A stretch of 64,000 bases of DNA from Plenodomus lindquistii (lineage: Eukaryota > Ascomycota > Dothideomycetes > Pleosporales > Leptosphaeriaceae). The notes beneath the pieces are model-generated. The model made no database searches and was not told the DNA's origin. It saw only the letters and a program-made list of their open reading frames with translations. The number at the start of each line of letters is the position of its first letter. Positions within the stretch are counted from its first letter, which is position 1. Of the stretch, positions 46,558-57,223 are shown in pieces. The translations under genes were made by a program, and so were the position numbers. The stretch lies in assembly GCA_025504975.1 (NCBI GenBank), contig JANUWI010000007.1, positions 806,001 to 870,000 of the forward strand, written 5' to 3'.

Positions 46558-47355
46558 GATGAAGACAGATTTGAAAACGTGAACTTGTACGAGGAAGCGG
46601 ACGACACAGCAATACGGCGCAGGAGAATTGTCAGAAAGGTCAAACTGAGTTTTGCACAGGAATCGCATCATAATCATCGCTTGGCAGAGCTGAAATATGG
46701 CGTGTTTATGCCGGTGTGGAAGGAGCGCTCGAGGATTCACCGGGTTCACTGAACGGAGCGCTGAACACACTTCAACACACTACGCCTAAGCAGCAGCACA
46801 ACTACCGTAGTCTGCATATTCTGTATGCTATTGCTGAAGGTGTTTCGAGTTTACTCACAGCATTCACATTGCTTCTATGCAGCTGGCAGACAAATTGGTC
46901 ACGTTGAAGTGACTAAAGTCACTCCTTCCTCCAAGACTTCTGGGACCCCACACTCGGACTCTCACGACCTCAACCAAAATTTCGGAATAGCCAATGGGGT
47001 GCGAAAAGCGGATTCTGCTTTCAGAGACGGACGCTGCGCATGTATCACCAGGCAATGTAGTCACTTGGTTCAATCGCTGCTGTTGTACTAAATAGCATAC
47101 CAGAACTTCAGAGGCAAAACAAAGCCTGCGTCGTAGTAGGCTTTACTTCAGAATCTTGCTATGTATTAATAAGCGACCAAAATGCACGGCGTGGGGTGTG
47201 AGGTGCACAGGAGGGGGTCGTGTTTTCGCCTTTGGAACTGCACCTTCTGTGTGGGATCGCACCTTCTGTATGGGAGGAGTGTCATGCAGTCAAATTTTTC
47301 TCGCAGTGATGTATTGTAGCTTTCAACAATCTTGTAACTAACCACGCCTGTCACA
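46558..47355. other. Intergenic
   Basis: Divergent region between the GIY-YIG gene and the small Lys/Glu-rich gene. No repeats or RNA genes were recognised. Confidence 0.45.
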
Positions 47356-48113
47356 ATGGCTGATAATGTATGTTGTCATCATCCGTATCCTGATAGTCAT
47401 CGCATTGTCTCCGTCAAGCGCTCTTGTGTCAACACCCAAAGCTGACATCTATGTACAGAAATCGCACGATAAGAAGAACCTGCCGGCGAAAGCCGCATCA
47501 GCGAGTGCTGCGGCGAAGCATACGCCAATTCAATGGGTCAGTAACAACTCCTCATCCATGCCGAGTGGAAGGAATTACGTCTGGAGGATGATCGCTACTC
47601 ATGTCGCTTTCATGGATGATTGTGAACGTCTTCTGCCCTTCTGAGCCTGTTGCGCACGGTGATGGCTGGCGAGTGTGGAATTAAAGATAGGCATGTACTG
47701 ACATTACGTGCTGCAGAAGGAATATCGCCAAGAAAAAAAGGCGAACAAGGCGAAGAGGAGAGAAGAGGAAGAGAAGACGGAGAAGGAGAAGAAGAGGAAG
47801 AGGAAGAGAGAGGAGGAGGATGTCGAGGCCACCACCCCGCCCCCATCGTATGTCATGATTAGGACTTGAAATGGCTTCATTCATAAGCATTGTAGGGTAC
47901 TGACTCGTTCTAAGCAAGAAGTCGCGGTCTTTCGACCGTAATCAACGCCGCCGCAAGGCGAAGGCGCAGAAAAGTGCCGTTGCGCAAGCAACTTCTGGTC
48001 TTGCGGCGCTTGCGGTTTCCGAGACCGAGGAGCAGAAGGCCGCGACGTATCGCTGCCCCGGCAGCTTAGGAGCGAAGTGGGATGATGAGAAGCGTGCCAT
48101 CACGAGGACCTAG
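47356..48113 (+). CDS. Small Lys/Glu-rich hypothetical protein in four exons
   Basis: Model: 47356-47367, 47459-47536, 47717-47847 and 47915-48113, giving 139 residues. Exon 1 is four codons. Donors are GTATGT, GTCAGT and GTATGT. The last intron has a consensus branch site TACTGAC followed by acceptor AAG. The product begins MADNKSHDKKNLPAKAAS and passes to an almost pure Lys/Arg/Glu helix (KEYRQEKKANKAKRREEEE and onward). A KKSRSFDRNQRRRKAKAQ basic patch follows, and the end is less charged (YRCPGSLGAKWDDEKRAITRT). This suggests a nuclear or nucleolar nucleic-acid-binding protein with an isolated helix. No family is recognised. The model depends on splicing of short pieces; transcript data would settle it. 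Confidence 0.5.
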
Positions 48114-48156
48114 ATATCAAATTCAACTTCTGCAACATCTTCTCGCCAGTAATGGT

Positions 48157-49909
48157 TTATGACATATCACACATTCTGAACCACAACTTCGACCCTAGCT
48201 TAACCTTGATATTCTCTTCGGTGATCTGCGCAGCCTGCTCAGGCGTGAGCTCTTGCATGAAGTTCTTGGAGCAAGCCGACTTTCTAGAGTTATACTCTGT
48301 GAGTTCATCGGGTACGAAGCGCAACTCTTGCGTATATATCTTGGCCTCTGGTATTCCCTGCGCGACACTCACTTTGGTGCCATCCGGCATGGTAGTTTCG
48401 CTGAACAAGTTTCTAGAAAGGAAAAGAATGTCGAGGATAACCCGAATACGAGCACCCACAATTGCGTGTGATGCATCCGTCATATAGGCTGAGTGGCCAG
48501 ACGTTGACCCTTCGCAGCGGGCATCGCGTTGGATAAACACTGTACGATGATCGGTTTCGTGCCTCGTTCCGTGGTCGCACCCGACAATAATTGCGTCCAG
48601 ATTGTCTCGTCGCTTGCCTCCTGCCCATCGAGATCGTCTCCGCTGCAAACAAGTACATCCTGTAACTCCTCTTTCGCTCGTGCCATCTGAAAGTCTCTCT
48701 CGGCCCACATTCTAAACTCCTTCAAGGAGCAGTTGGTACCTCTACTGCGGACTATTGCGTTTTCATGCATGGAAGCTGCGAGCCACCCGACTCGTAGCGT
48801 CTTCGGCTTCTGTGAGTCTCCATAATCTCCCATCTCTTCGTGCTTTTGAGGCGGCGGCTGTTGCTCTACATGTTCTCCGTGGCCGGGCGCGAGTGCGCTT
48901 CGCGCAGACTGACTGACAAAAGAGGAGCTTCCAGTTGACCTGTTGCTGGGCCCAAATGCGCTTTTCGCAGGCAGATCGGTAGAAGCTGAGCTCTCAGCTG
49001 CTCCATGAGTGATTGCAGGTGCGTTGATGAGAGATGAGCGTGCTCCAGTCATCGCGGACAGAGGCTTTTGTTGAGATGAGAAATGAAAGCCACTGAACGC
49101 TTGTCCCCGTGGCTTTGTCATTGACACGTGTGGTGTGTGCAGAGGTGTCGGGCTGATATGGAGAAAAGGTTGTACTTGAGCGTCGATGGGTACGTTCAGT
49201 ATATCGTTGCCAGTGACAATGCCAGCAACAGCCCCCTTGGATGGTGAAGCCAGTGTTGGTGAGTGCGCCCGGGACGAGATCGTCAAGGTCGGGGAGTCAG
49301 GTGCAGGTTCAGTCGGGGTAGGTTTCGCAACGACGTCCTCTTTAGTGGGTTTGATTGTCCTCGCAAAGCTTTTGAAGCTATACCTGGTATCTAGAGTAAC
49401 TCGCCGCTGTTTCATCGACTACGTGATGGTATTCATCTTTTGAGAATTCGATCCGCGCAAAATTTGCCTTCTCAATCCTCCCCGGGCTAAAGCACCACCT
49501 CCTACCCATATTCTGGTTCAAAAACTTGATGAAGTCAAATGCCGCGTTATTCTAGTCGGCCGGGTTTGTCAATATGGCCTTACACCCAGGCAACTTCTCG
49601 AGATGCTGTCTGATGATGTGGACGCTATGTGCCCAAATCGTGAACCGGTCGGCTGGGTCCGTCTGAATGAATGCAGCAGATGTACTTCTGATGTTGGCGT
49701 AATCTTTCGTCAAGGTCATGTTGAATTCGGCTCTCGAGGGTGAAGAGTTGAGGTTCCGCGTATTGGCTTTACGCCATTCAAGACTTCAGGTTTTTTGCGC
49801 TGAGGCCTGTCACCTTTGACTGGGCTTGCAGCGTGACATCAACTACGATCTCGCCTTTATCGTCGCGTGGTCTCTTGTTGAGTTTGGGAGAGCTCGTGGA
49901 TGTTGTCAT
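48157..49909 (-). pseudogene. Decayed gene, unknown family, with RIP-type nonsense codon
   Basis: On the - strand an ATG at 49909 opens MTTSTSSPKLNKRPRDDKGE and reads on to a TGA near 49793. The reading then continues in another frame with protein-like text (FNMTLTKDYANIRSTSAAF, later TIWAHSVHIIRQHLEKLPG). That frame is broken by a TAG at 49554-49552, where the pattern GAC-TAG-AAT suggests a former CAG. After a possible 46-nt intron near 49380 a Ser/Pro-rich linker leads to a TLRVGWLAASMHENAIV region in the long frame ending at 48480. A further frame change near 48540 links to AYMTDASHAIVGARIRVILD and the end at 48157. No set of GT-AG introns repairs all breaks. CAG to TAG is the change RIP makes in CpA. 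Confidence 0.5.
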
Positions 49910-50350
49910 GTGGTCAGCTCATTATAAGAGGTTAACTTCACAGGTTACAAAGTGGCGAGGAGACGACCAGGCAATACTGCGCCTACGAGACACAGGCATG
50001 AACCTGCGTAGAGTATATATAGACTTTCTTGACGGCTTGATAAATATTGTTAGACAACTGTTACTGCAGTAATTAGGGGTGCTGGTTCAACAATACTTGA
50101 GTCTTGTGGTAATAACAGTGGAACACCTCCGCCCCTCTATCGTATCTCTGTTTGACGTGCAATATATTATAAGGCTGATCAGCTAATTGTTCGTATCCAA
50201 GTCCACGCTCTATACAAACACTAGCTGCTTTGCCATCAACCAGCCAACTCTTAACACCCATTCTCAACAACATCCATCACATTGCCAACCCACAAACACA
50301 GACCACAGACATCGAGCCAACACACCGAGTCACTGACGTCCTCATACCAT
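49910..50350. other. Intergenic
   Basis: An AT-rich patch at 50010-50170 with irregular repeats may be an eroded transposable-element fragment. No gene is supported. Confidence 0.4.
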
Positions 50351-51482
50351 CTACGTATTCCTCTTCAAGACAGCCCCAACCACCTGAATCCTGCAAACAT
50401 CTGCATATGCACCCTTCCCAATCTCCTCTGACCACATGTCAGGATGCAAAATCCTATACTCAACCACCTTTGCATCCTTCACGCCCTTCAACTCGTACAG
50501 GAAGGCATCATGGCCGGGGTTCGCAATCGGCATGGCAACCCCAGTATACACGATAATGACGCCCTGGGAAGACAGTATCTTCATGCCCTCTTCGATGATC
50601 CTGATGGAAAGGTCGAGTCCATGTCCCGCACCCCCGTCAGCGTATATGGGTAGGTCTTGACCGTTCTCGCTGGAGGCAATATAGGGCGGGTTGCTAACGA
50701 TGAGATCAACGCCCTCGGATTTCAACGCGTGCGGCACCGCATTGTAGAGGTTGGACTCGAGAAACTCGACATTTGTCTCGGCTAGTAGCGCATTAACGGC
50801 ACCAAATCTCAGCGCGCGAGGGTTCAGGTCCAGGCCAAGGACTTTTGCCTGTGGATATTCCCTTGCGAGATGGATTGCGCCAGCTCCCGAGCCACAGCAA
50901 ACGTCTATTATGGATTTTGGCGGTTGCGAGAGGTGGCGTAGCGCGGATCCAAGGAAAGGAACGAAGAGGTATGTGTCAGGTCCAAAGAATACCGAGTCCG
51001 ATGATGCAGGGAAGGACGAATGGATATAGTATAGGTTTGTCGTGTCTGGCTCGCCGCATGGTAGATTGGGCAGGTAGAAGTTGGACACTCGAACATCGGA
51101 TTGATAGGTCCCATCGTCACGTTTCTTGATCACCGCCGCTTCCTGGAGGTTCTCGAAAATCTCATCTGGAATGATTGAAGCTAGTGTTTGTCTAAGCCGC
51201 GGATTAGCGATCACGATCGATGAATGTTAAATTTAGGGAGCGCACGTGACAGTTGTGGATGGTCACATTCCGTCTATCATACGATAAAGTCGATAGTGCT
51301 TACCTTGAACATGGCAAGTTCCAGCCAAAAAAATCGTGCGCATTATTGGCATGGAGCGCCGATGCAGTAGAGAGTCTCCTGTTGACCACCCTTCCCTGAG
51401 TTTCCGGCGAGGGACACACGAAAGAATAACCGCCTTCAGCCAGATGCTTGGTGAGCGCTTGAAACGCGACAGCGTCAGTCAT
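50351..51482 (-). CDS. Class I methyltransferase, PrmC/HemK-like NPPY type
   Basis: Exons 51482-51304 and 51191-50351, with a 112-nt intron, giving 339 residues. The N-terminal 100 residues form a helical, substrate-binding-like part (MTDAVAFQALTKHLAEGGY). The SAM-binding motif I is DVCCGSGAGAIHLA, and the acidic loop is LGLDLNPRAL. The catalytic motif IV is SNPPYIA. NPPY enzymes methylate amide or amine nitrogen planes, such as glutamine of release factors or adenine N6. The YADGGAGHGLDLSIRIIEEG segment after NPPY is as in PrmC-like proteins. No organelle-targeting sequence is evident. The exact substrate cannot be decided. Confidence 0.82.
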
Positions 51483-52201
51483 GATCTCAGAGATGTGCGT
51501 GCGATTGGTGCCACGGAACCGAGCATAGCGTATGACGCTGTGTTTAAGGCTCTGGAATGGGGGGCCAGGTCTCTGAAAACCCTAATTCCCAGAATGAGGA
51601 TCGCCGCGGAAGGTATTCGGCGGAAAGCACTGATCAATGTGACGTTGGGCCCTGGGAAGTTCGGCACAATGTCCCGCAGGATCGTGAGCCTGTCTGGAAG
51701 ACGACATACTGAATTTGCGTGATGCTCTGTAAATCATTGAGAGGACAGACAGATGCTAATGTACTCTTGCCTTTTCAGACATCATGCAACAGTCAATACC
51801 ACGTCTTCACATGCGAAGACATCGTGTGGTTGCTGAATCGCCGTTGTGGCGGCCCGAAAAGTCCTTGCTGCATGTGACTAAGTCCATATGGGACAGTTGA
51901 CGTATTGCGGGGTACGCTTGGCGTAACCCATTTCCGATTAGCTTACTATGCGTTTCGCTGAAAGAGATCGAGATGACACTGACATGTCAGGTACAGAACC
52001 AGATTCCCAGATTCCCATCGTCAGAATGATCGATATTGAGAACCAAGCCCTGTTTTCGGTGTGTTACCTCGCCTCTTGGCTCTTTCGCCATATTATGACC
52101 GCCACATTCCCTCATGGCTGATATCCCATTTGCCTTCACCATAATACACGACTTTCAAGTGCTGAACAGTCCCACGAAGCGTCTTCTCTTTCTCTATTAC
52201 C
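51483..52201. other. Intergenic, divergent promoters
   Basis: 719 bp between the starts of the methyltransferase (- strand) and the diiron protein (+ strand). No coding sequence is supported. Confidence 0.5.
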
Positions 52202-54463
52202 ATGTTTATCCTACAAACTACCACTGCGGTGCTCATAGCGTTTCTGGCCCTTCTCGCCTACAACGAGGTCCAGAATCGTCTGGCGAAGGGTCGGTCGAGA
52301 AAGAAGGATCTTGAATCACCTGGGAGTCCGACAATACTTGCTGCAGCTGATGAGAAACATCCGGTCAGCCAGATCAGTGGCGAGGAGCCTACGGCTTCTT
52401 CAGAAAATACCGGCATCGACAAGGAGATGCAAGCCCACAAGCTCCTTTACCACAAGCTCCACAACCTGGAGCAGTATCCTGAGATTCTGCCCGAGAGCCG
52501 TCAGCTTTTGCTCTCTTTACTCTCATCGACGCTTGAAGATGCATTGAAAGAGCCTGCAAGTGGTATCCTCAAAGTCCAAGAGTTTACTCGCAAAGGTTTA
52601 GACAACTTTCTCAAGGCAAAAGACGTTGATGTGACAAATCGTTGGGAAGAATACCTCAATCGACGAAGGTCAGGCGGACCCCGCGAGATGTTCGGGGGAA
52701 AGGAGGAGGCGGAATGGTGGCTCAAACAGGCTGCACCAGTCAAATACGTCGATGGAGCATGGCTAGGGCATATCAACAAGATCAGCACACCCTTTGAGTA
52801 TTGCCACATCACCAAGAACGCCTGGCAAGTCATGTCAGAAGAACTTGGAGATGGTGATCTCGCGAAGAATCACGTCCATGTTTACCGAGATCTAATGCAC
52901 GACATCAACGCTGGACTCCCTGCTGCAGACTCGGAGGACTTCATACATCCTCGCCATGAGTTAAATGAAGCACGCTGCTGGAAGGCTGCAATGGCACAAT
53001 TAATCATATCCTTGTTCCCGCATGACTTCCTCCCCGAAGTCCTCGGTTTCAACATGGCGTACGAGAGTTTACCGCTCCATCTGCTCAAGACTGTCAAAGA
53101 ACTGCGAGAACTCCGGCTCAACCCATACTACTTTGAGCTCCACATCTCAATCGACAATGCAGACTCAGGTCATGCCGCTATGGCTATGAGTGCAGTCGCA
53201 GATTACATCGATCTGGTGCGTAGTCACGAAGGCGACGACGCTGCACATTGCGCCTGGAAACGAGTACAAGCCGGTTACATCCTGGCGGAAGGTTTGCCCA
53301 CAACACCAGAATCGCCGTCTCTCAAATCAACACCCGTGGAATCGTTTCCTCGTAATGACCTAGAAGCATCGCTGCTCGAGATCTTCGCAGCTAAAAGCTT
53401 CGTCGCGCACAAGATACACTGCAATAGTCGGTTAAAGATTGGCCGTCGCTCCTTAGTGGACTGGCTCGAACCAACTGCATTCAAGAACACCCAATGGCAG
53501 AAAGAATTTCTTCACGACCTTGGAAACTGTAAACCCTGGATTATCAAAGGAGATAGTGAGAGGAGCCGGTTGGTCAAAGAACTCTCATGGGAGGGAAAGA
53601 TGTTTGGCAGTTTTACAGAGAAAGAGGTGGAGGTTGTCAAAGCATGGATCGATGATCTCGCAGCGCCTACATGTGTTCCAGATTCCAAGGTGTATCTCGA
53701 ATTTACTGGCCGATCATCAGACTTTGCATCGCTTGAAAGCTCGGAGGGTAAAGACATACTCGCCGATTATCCCATTGTTAGGGATGTAACCTTGCCTGCT
53801 TTTGTCGCTTTCGACGTCGATCAAAAGTTCGTCCCACTCGATCTCACCAAAGTCAACATCAAAAACTTCCTTCCCATATGGTTCACCTCGTCCGCTCTCC
53901 TCGAATCATTACCATCCGTGCCCGTTCGCGCATCCGACACTTTCGGCTCCGCACTCATCCGCGCCTTGCGTGCCCAGACTGGCTTCGACATCGAAGGTCT
54001 CGGCGTCGCTGGCATGGATGAGGTGCGCCGCACTGACAGTGGCAAGGCTATCGGCATTGTTGAATTGGGTCACGTCATGTGCCGCAATGCAGGTCTGGCT
54101 GCCCGAGAACATGGTAGCCTAAAGAGTGTGGTCGCGCTAGGCAGTTCAAAGTCTAGAGAGTTTTCAGAATGGATGGTTCATGCTAGCATGAGGTGGTTGA
54201 CGAACCGCGACCTTCTTGTTGGTATGGCTTGGGCCTTTATGGGATTACACGAGGCTGTTGCGAGATTCGATGGAGAGGATGCGCTCTTGAACGCGAAGTG
54301 CAGGGTGTGCCTCGGTGAGATCGCAGCAAGAGAACGAGCTGGGCTTGAGATCTGTATGGAAGAGCTTGAGCGAGATGAACAACGCCTTTCGGATTTCAAT
54401 AGAGGAATTTCGATAGCGAGAGCAGGGCTCAGAGCGATATGTCAGATCGAAGACGAGATTTGA
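52202..54463 (+). CDS. Heme-oxygenase-like diiron protein (Haem_oxygenas_2 type), membrane-anchored
   Basis: Intronless frame of 753 residues. One N-terminal membrane anchor (TTAVLIAFLALLAY, 7-20) and a Ser/Glu-rich linker to about 75 are followed by the heme-oxygenase-like helical domain at about 140-340. Candidate metal ligands are in the order seen in HDO enzymes: Glu214 with His224 (EELGDGDLAKNH), Glu288 (FNMAYES), and the His314-Asp318-Asp321-His324 cluster in ELHISIDNADSGHAAM. The C-terminal half (about 380-753) is a large unrecognised helical region. Bacterial relatives with this fold, such as UndA, use two irons and O2 to cleave or oxidise fatty acids or amino acids. A fungal, anchored, 750-residue form is poorly described. 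No natural-product genes are adjacent. Confidence 0.72.
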   Translation: MFILQTTTAVLIAFLALLAYNEVQNRLAKGRSRKKDLESPGSPTILAAADEKHPVSQISGEEPTASSENTGIDKEMQAHKLLYHKLHNLEQYPEILPESRQLLLSLLSSTLEDALKEPASGILKVQEFTRKGLDNFLKAKDVDVTNRWEEYLNRRRSGGPREMFGGKEEAEWWLKQAAPVKYVDGAWLGHINKISTPFEYCHITKNAWQVMSEELGDGDLAKNHVHVYRDLMHDINAGLPAADSEDFIHPRHELNEARCWKAAMAQLIISLFPHDFLPEVLGFNMAYESLPLHLLKTVKELRELRLNPYYFELHISIDNADSGHAAMAMSAVADYIDLVRSHEGDDAAHCAWKRVQAGYILAEGLPTTPESPSLKSTPVESFPRNDLEASLLEIFAAKSFVAHKIHCNSRLKIGRRSLVDWLEPTAFKNTQWQKEFLHDLGNCKPWIIKGDSERSRLVKELSWEGKMFGSFTEKEVEVVKAWIDDLAAPTCVPDSKVYLEFTGRSSDFASLESSEGKDILADYPIVRDVTLPAFVAFDVDQKFVPLDLTKVNIKNFLPIWFTSSALLESLPSVPVRASDTFGSALIRALRAQTGFDIEGLGVAGMDEVRRTDSGKAIGIVELGHVMCRNAGLAAREHGSLKSVVALGSSKSREFSEWMVHASMRWLTNRDLLVGMAWAFMGLHEAVARFDGEDALLNAKCRVCLGEIAARERAGLEICMEELERDEQRLSDFNRGISIARAGLRAICQIEDEI

Positions 54464-54679
54464 GCAAGGTATGAGTCAATGGAATCATACATCCGTAACA
54501 CGAAACGTGCCTGAACTATGATCATGGTCTATCCAAACAAGTAAGAGGTCGTTTGGAGCTCATAAGATCTACTGCGGTGAACGACATGTGTTGGTAAAAC
54601 TGGTCGCTCTATGGCCGATGTACTCAACGTTCGTTTCACCGTGCCGAGCCAGATGACCAGATGTTGGAATGTCATAGCA
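54464..54679. other. Convergent 3' flank
   Basis: 216 bp between the convergent stop codons of the diiron-protein and membrane-protein genes; no features are seen. Confidence 0.4.
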
Positions 54680-56551
54680 TCACCGCTCCTCGAGCTCAAG
54701 TCCCAACAACACCTCTCGATTTCTCGGAAGTGGTTTCCTCCTGAAGAAATGCGACGGCGACTTTGCAACTTTCTCGTTACCGTCAGAATGTAAGCCCCAA
54801 AGGACGCCATCTCTTTTGCTATAGCTGAGTTTCATCGATTTCAACCTCTTCTCTTCTTTCTTGTCTCGCCAAGCTGCGTCTGCTATGTTGCGTATCTCCT
54901 CCGACTGAGCGCACTTTACAATCTCGTTTAGAGTTCCTGCTTGGAATGTCGGGATGTGAGCTCGCCGGTGCATCTGCGCGTTCCATAGTACTAATATTAG
55001 CATGTTGAGGAGAATCAAGACGGGAAGCGACACCAGAAGTACAGGCCGGCTTGGATCCAATTTGATGGTATTCGCCCACGATTTGAATGTTACTGTTGTA
55101 TGGTCCGGAAAGTTGAGACTTTCGCCTGATGATACGGCTCCAGTCGAGACTCGGATGAAGTCTTCGATGTCGCGCGTAGTCCAGTAGTCGTTCGCAAACG
55201 TGCCTGTCGATGTGTAAGGGCGAGGCAGGCTCTCCTTGACCTTGTGATACATCGGCATCGCGCCGTATACACTGACACCGACGGTGATGGGAGCAACTGT
55301 AAGCCACAGAGCTAGCTCGTTCCATCCCGGTGGCCCACCAGGGTTATGCAGCTGTTCAATGCTTACGCTTCCGAGTTGCGCAGGATTGATGTCATCGACC
55401 GACCCGACCTTCAGTATATCGTCCACAAACCCGACAACGATATCGCAGGCTATGCTGCTGATTTGCGTGGAAGTAGATTCTTCTGGTAGTTCTGCATTTT
55501 CTACAGTGCGACCGCCATCGATTGATCCATTCACAGCAGCGAAGATCAATTTTGTGCTGGTCTTTCTCTCTGATTCGAAGAGGTAGTCATGGGCCCAAAC
55601 TGCGAGCGCAGCTTTGTCTCGAACTTTGATGGTCTTCTGATGCTTGTAGCGCTTCTTGCGATCCTCATTGTGGTTTTCCATATCTGTGTCGAAGTGCCAG
55701 CGGTTGTCCTTTTTCTTGGTAGGCATTGCCGCCCAACCAGTACACGTGATGTTTTGCTGCACCCTCACTGCTTTTGCTGTGAAATTTCCCCGATCAACTA
55801 ACAGGCTCCGATCGATATACCAATCGCGATAGGCGGGCATTGGCTCATCTGATAGACCCTGGGCCCATGACTGATACAGCGTTGTGGGCTTTTCTTTTAT
55901 TGGTCCGGGTGGGTTAATTTGCGTAAATCGAGGACCCGTTCCTCCACCAGGGTGGTACTGGCTATTGAACTGAACAGAGTGGTTCGCTTGGTCGAAGACA
56001 CGTCCCATCAAAGGAGCACCCGCAAGTGGTAGCAGTGTGATTATGACAGTCGCAAGTAGAACCATACACAAATCCAGATTTCGAGCTGTCCAGAAGGCAA
56101 GCAGTGAGGAAGGAACCGACCCCCGACTAGTTTGTAGATATGTATCCATCTGATCCAGAGTGAAGCTTTGTCGCGAAAGAATGGGCCACATTGCTGACTC
56201 GGAAAAGGCATGAGCGGCGTAAGCCAAAGCTGCGAGCCCAACGGCGTAACAGGCTGTGCTTAGACCTTGTACCGTCCCGAGGTTGTTTGTGATCCATTCA
56301 ACACGTGGAGTGACTTCACAGTCAACGGCCCACTGTGGACATATCAAAATTTGTCCACTTAACCAGGATACGAACCACGTAACTAGCGTGACGACGGCAA
56401 GCCCGGCGAAGAATGCGGTAGCCACCATTGGGCTGTGAACCAGAAAGTGCCATATCCCGCGGCGTTGCGGGGTAGCAGAGCCTTGCGTTAAATCTTCTGT
56501 ACTATCAGTGGTAATATAAGAGTGCGTAGTCCTCCAGAGCTGGGGGGCCAT
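54680..56551 (-). CDS. Multipass fungal membrane protein with large ectodomain (I)
   Basis: Intronless frame of 623 residues from the ATG at 56551; the codons before it lack an ATG. Three membrane segments lie near the N-terminus (MVATAFFAGLAVVTLVTWFV, STACYAVGLAALAYAAHAF, LCMVLLATVIITLLPLAGAPL). A region of about 300 residues follows with N-glycosylation sequons (NHS, NFT, NIT, NGS). Two more segments are ALWLTVAPITVGVSVYGAM and VLLVSLPVLILLNMLILVLW. The cytosolic C-terminus is basic. The layout is typical of fungal-specific plasma-membrane proteins of unknown function. It shares its architecture, but not obvious sequence, with the gene at 59610-61652. Confidence 0.68.
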   Translation of the reverse strand: MAPQLWRTTHSYITTDSTEDLTQGSATPQRRGIWHFLVHSPMVATAFFAGLAVVTLVTWFVSWLSGQILICPQWAVDCEVTPRVEWITNNLGTVQGLSTACYAVGLAALAYAAHAFSESAMWPILSRQSFTLDQMDTYLQTSRGSVPSSLLAFWTARNLDLCMVLLATVIITLLPLAGAPLMGRVFDQANHSVQFNSQYHPGGGTGPRFTQINPPGPIKEKPTTLYQSWAQGLSDEPMPAYRDWYIDRSLLVDRGNFTAKAVRVQQNITCTGWAAMPTKKKDNRWHFDTDMENHNEDRKKRYKHQKTIKVRDKAALAVWAHDYLFESERKTSTKLIFAAVNGSIDGGRTVENAELPEESTSTQISSIACDIVVGFVDDILKVGSVDDINPAQLGSVSIEQLHNPGGPPGWNELALWLTVAPITVGVSVYGAMPMYHKVKESLPRPYTSTGTFANDYWTTRDIEDFIRVSTGAVSSGESLNFPDHTTVTFKSWANTIKLDPSRPVLLVSLPVLILLNMLILVLWNAQMHRRAHIPTFQAGTLNEIVKCAQSEEIRNIADAAWRDKKEEKRLKSMKLSYSKRDGVLWGLHSDGNEKVAKSPSHFFRRKPLPRNREVLLGLELEER

Positions 56552-57223
56552 CGTGGTGACTGGTTCAGTACCTCCCAAAGATTAAAATGCAGTGTAGTCG
56601 GTCGACGGCTTGGAAATTGTGTCATCCTTCGGAATGTCTTGAAGTGCTCTTCTTGTATACTGGAAGGTTGCCACAAGGCTGAGGTTGGTGGAGTTGGTCT
56701 GGACTGTCGCTTACGGTGTTTACTGGAGCCAAGCTACGCCATCATGTAAATATAGAGCCATTCCCCCCAAAACGACCTTTCTCTCACAGTTGTCACAGCC
56801 CCAATGGCCCATCGGAGCCGGGGGCAATCAGCAACGGTTCCAGAACGGAAGCCTACACGCAAGCTCTCAAGTCGTGATCGGTGTGTCGTTTCTAGGTGGT
56901 GTGCCTGCTTATCGGCCCCTTCGAAAAGATAGCGGCGCATGACCCTTCTGCATTGTGGCTGTCGAAGCGTCATGTATGCCTTGGGGATCATGCCTACAAG
57001 GTATTGGCACGTCGGTTCGCACCCTTACCAAAGTTCGACAAATAGCAGCTCTAGAAGTCGGCCAGATCAGATTGCTGATTTGTCGAACTTTGGTAAGGGT
57101 GCGAACCGACGCGCCAATACCCTGCATTTCCGTGTGGTAGGTTTGGCGTCGAGATTGTGAGATCCACTCTCCACTTGCTTGAGTATTCCGTGCTAGACTA
57201 TGTGGAATCAGCGTGTACGGTGT
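56552..57223. other. Intergenic with a foldback element
   Basis: Holds the 122-bp foldback at 57000-57121. No coding sequence is supported; short ORFs here are products of the inverted repeat. Confidence 0.5.
57000..57121. repeat. Near-perfect 122-bp foldback (inverted repeat)
   Basis: The left arm 57000-57048 (starting GGTATTGGCACGTCGGTTCG) is repeated in reverse complement at about 57075-57121 with only a few mismatches, around a spacer of about 26 bp. It could be a tiny foldback transposon or a MITE reduced to its ends. As RNA it would form a strong hairpin. Confidence 0.85.
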
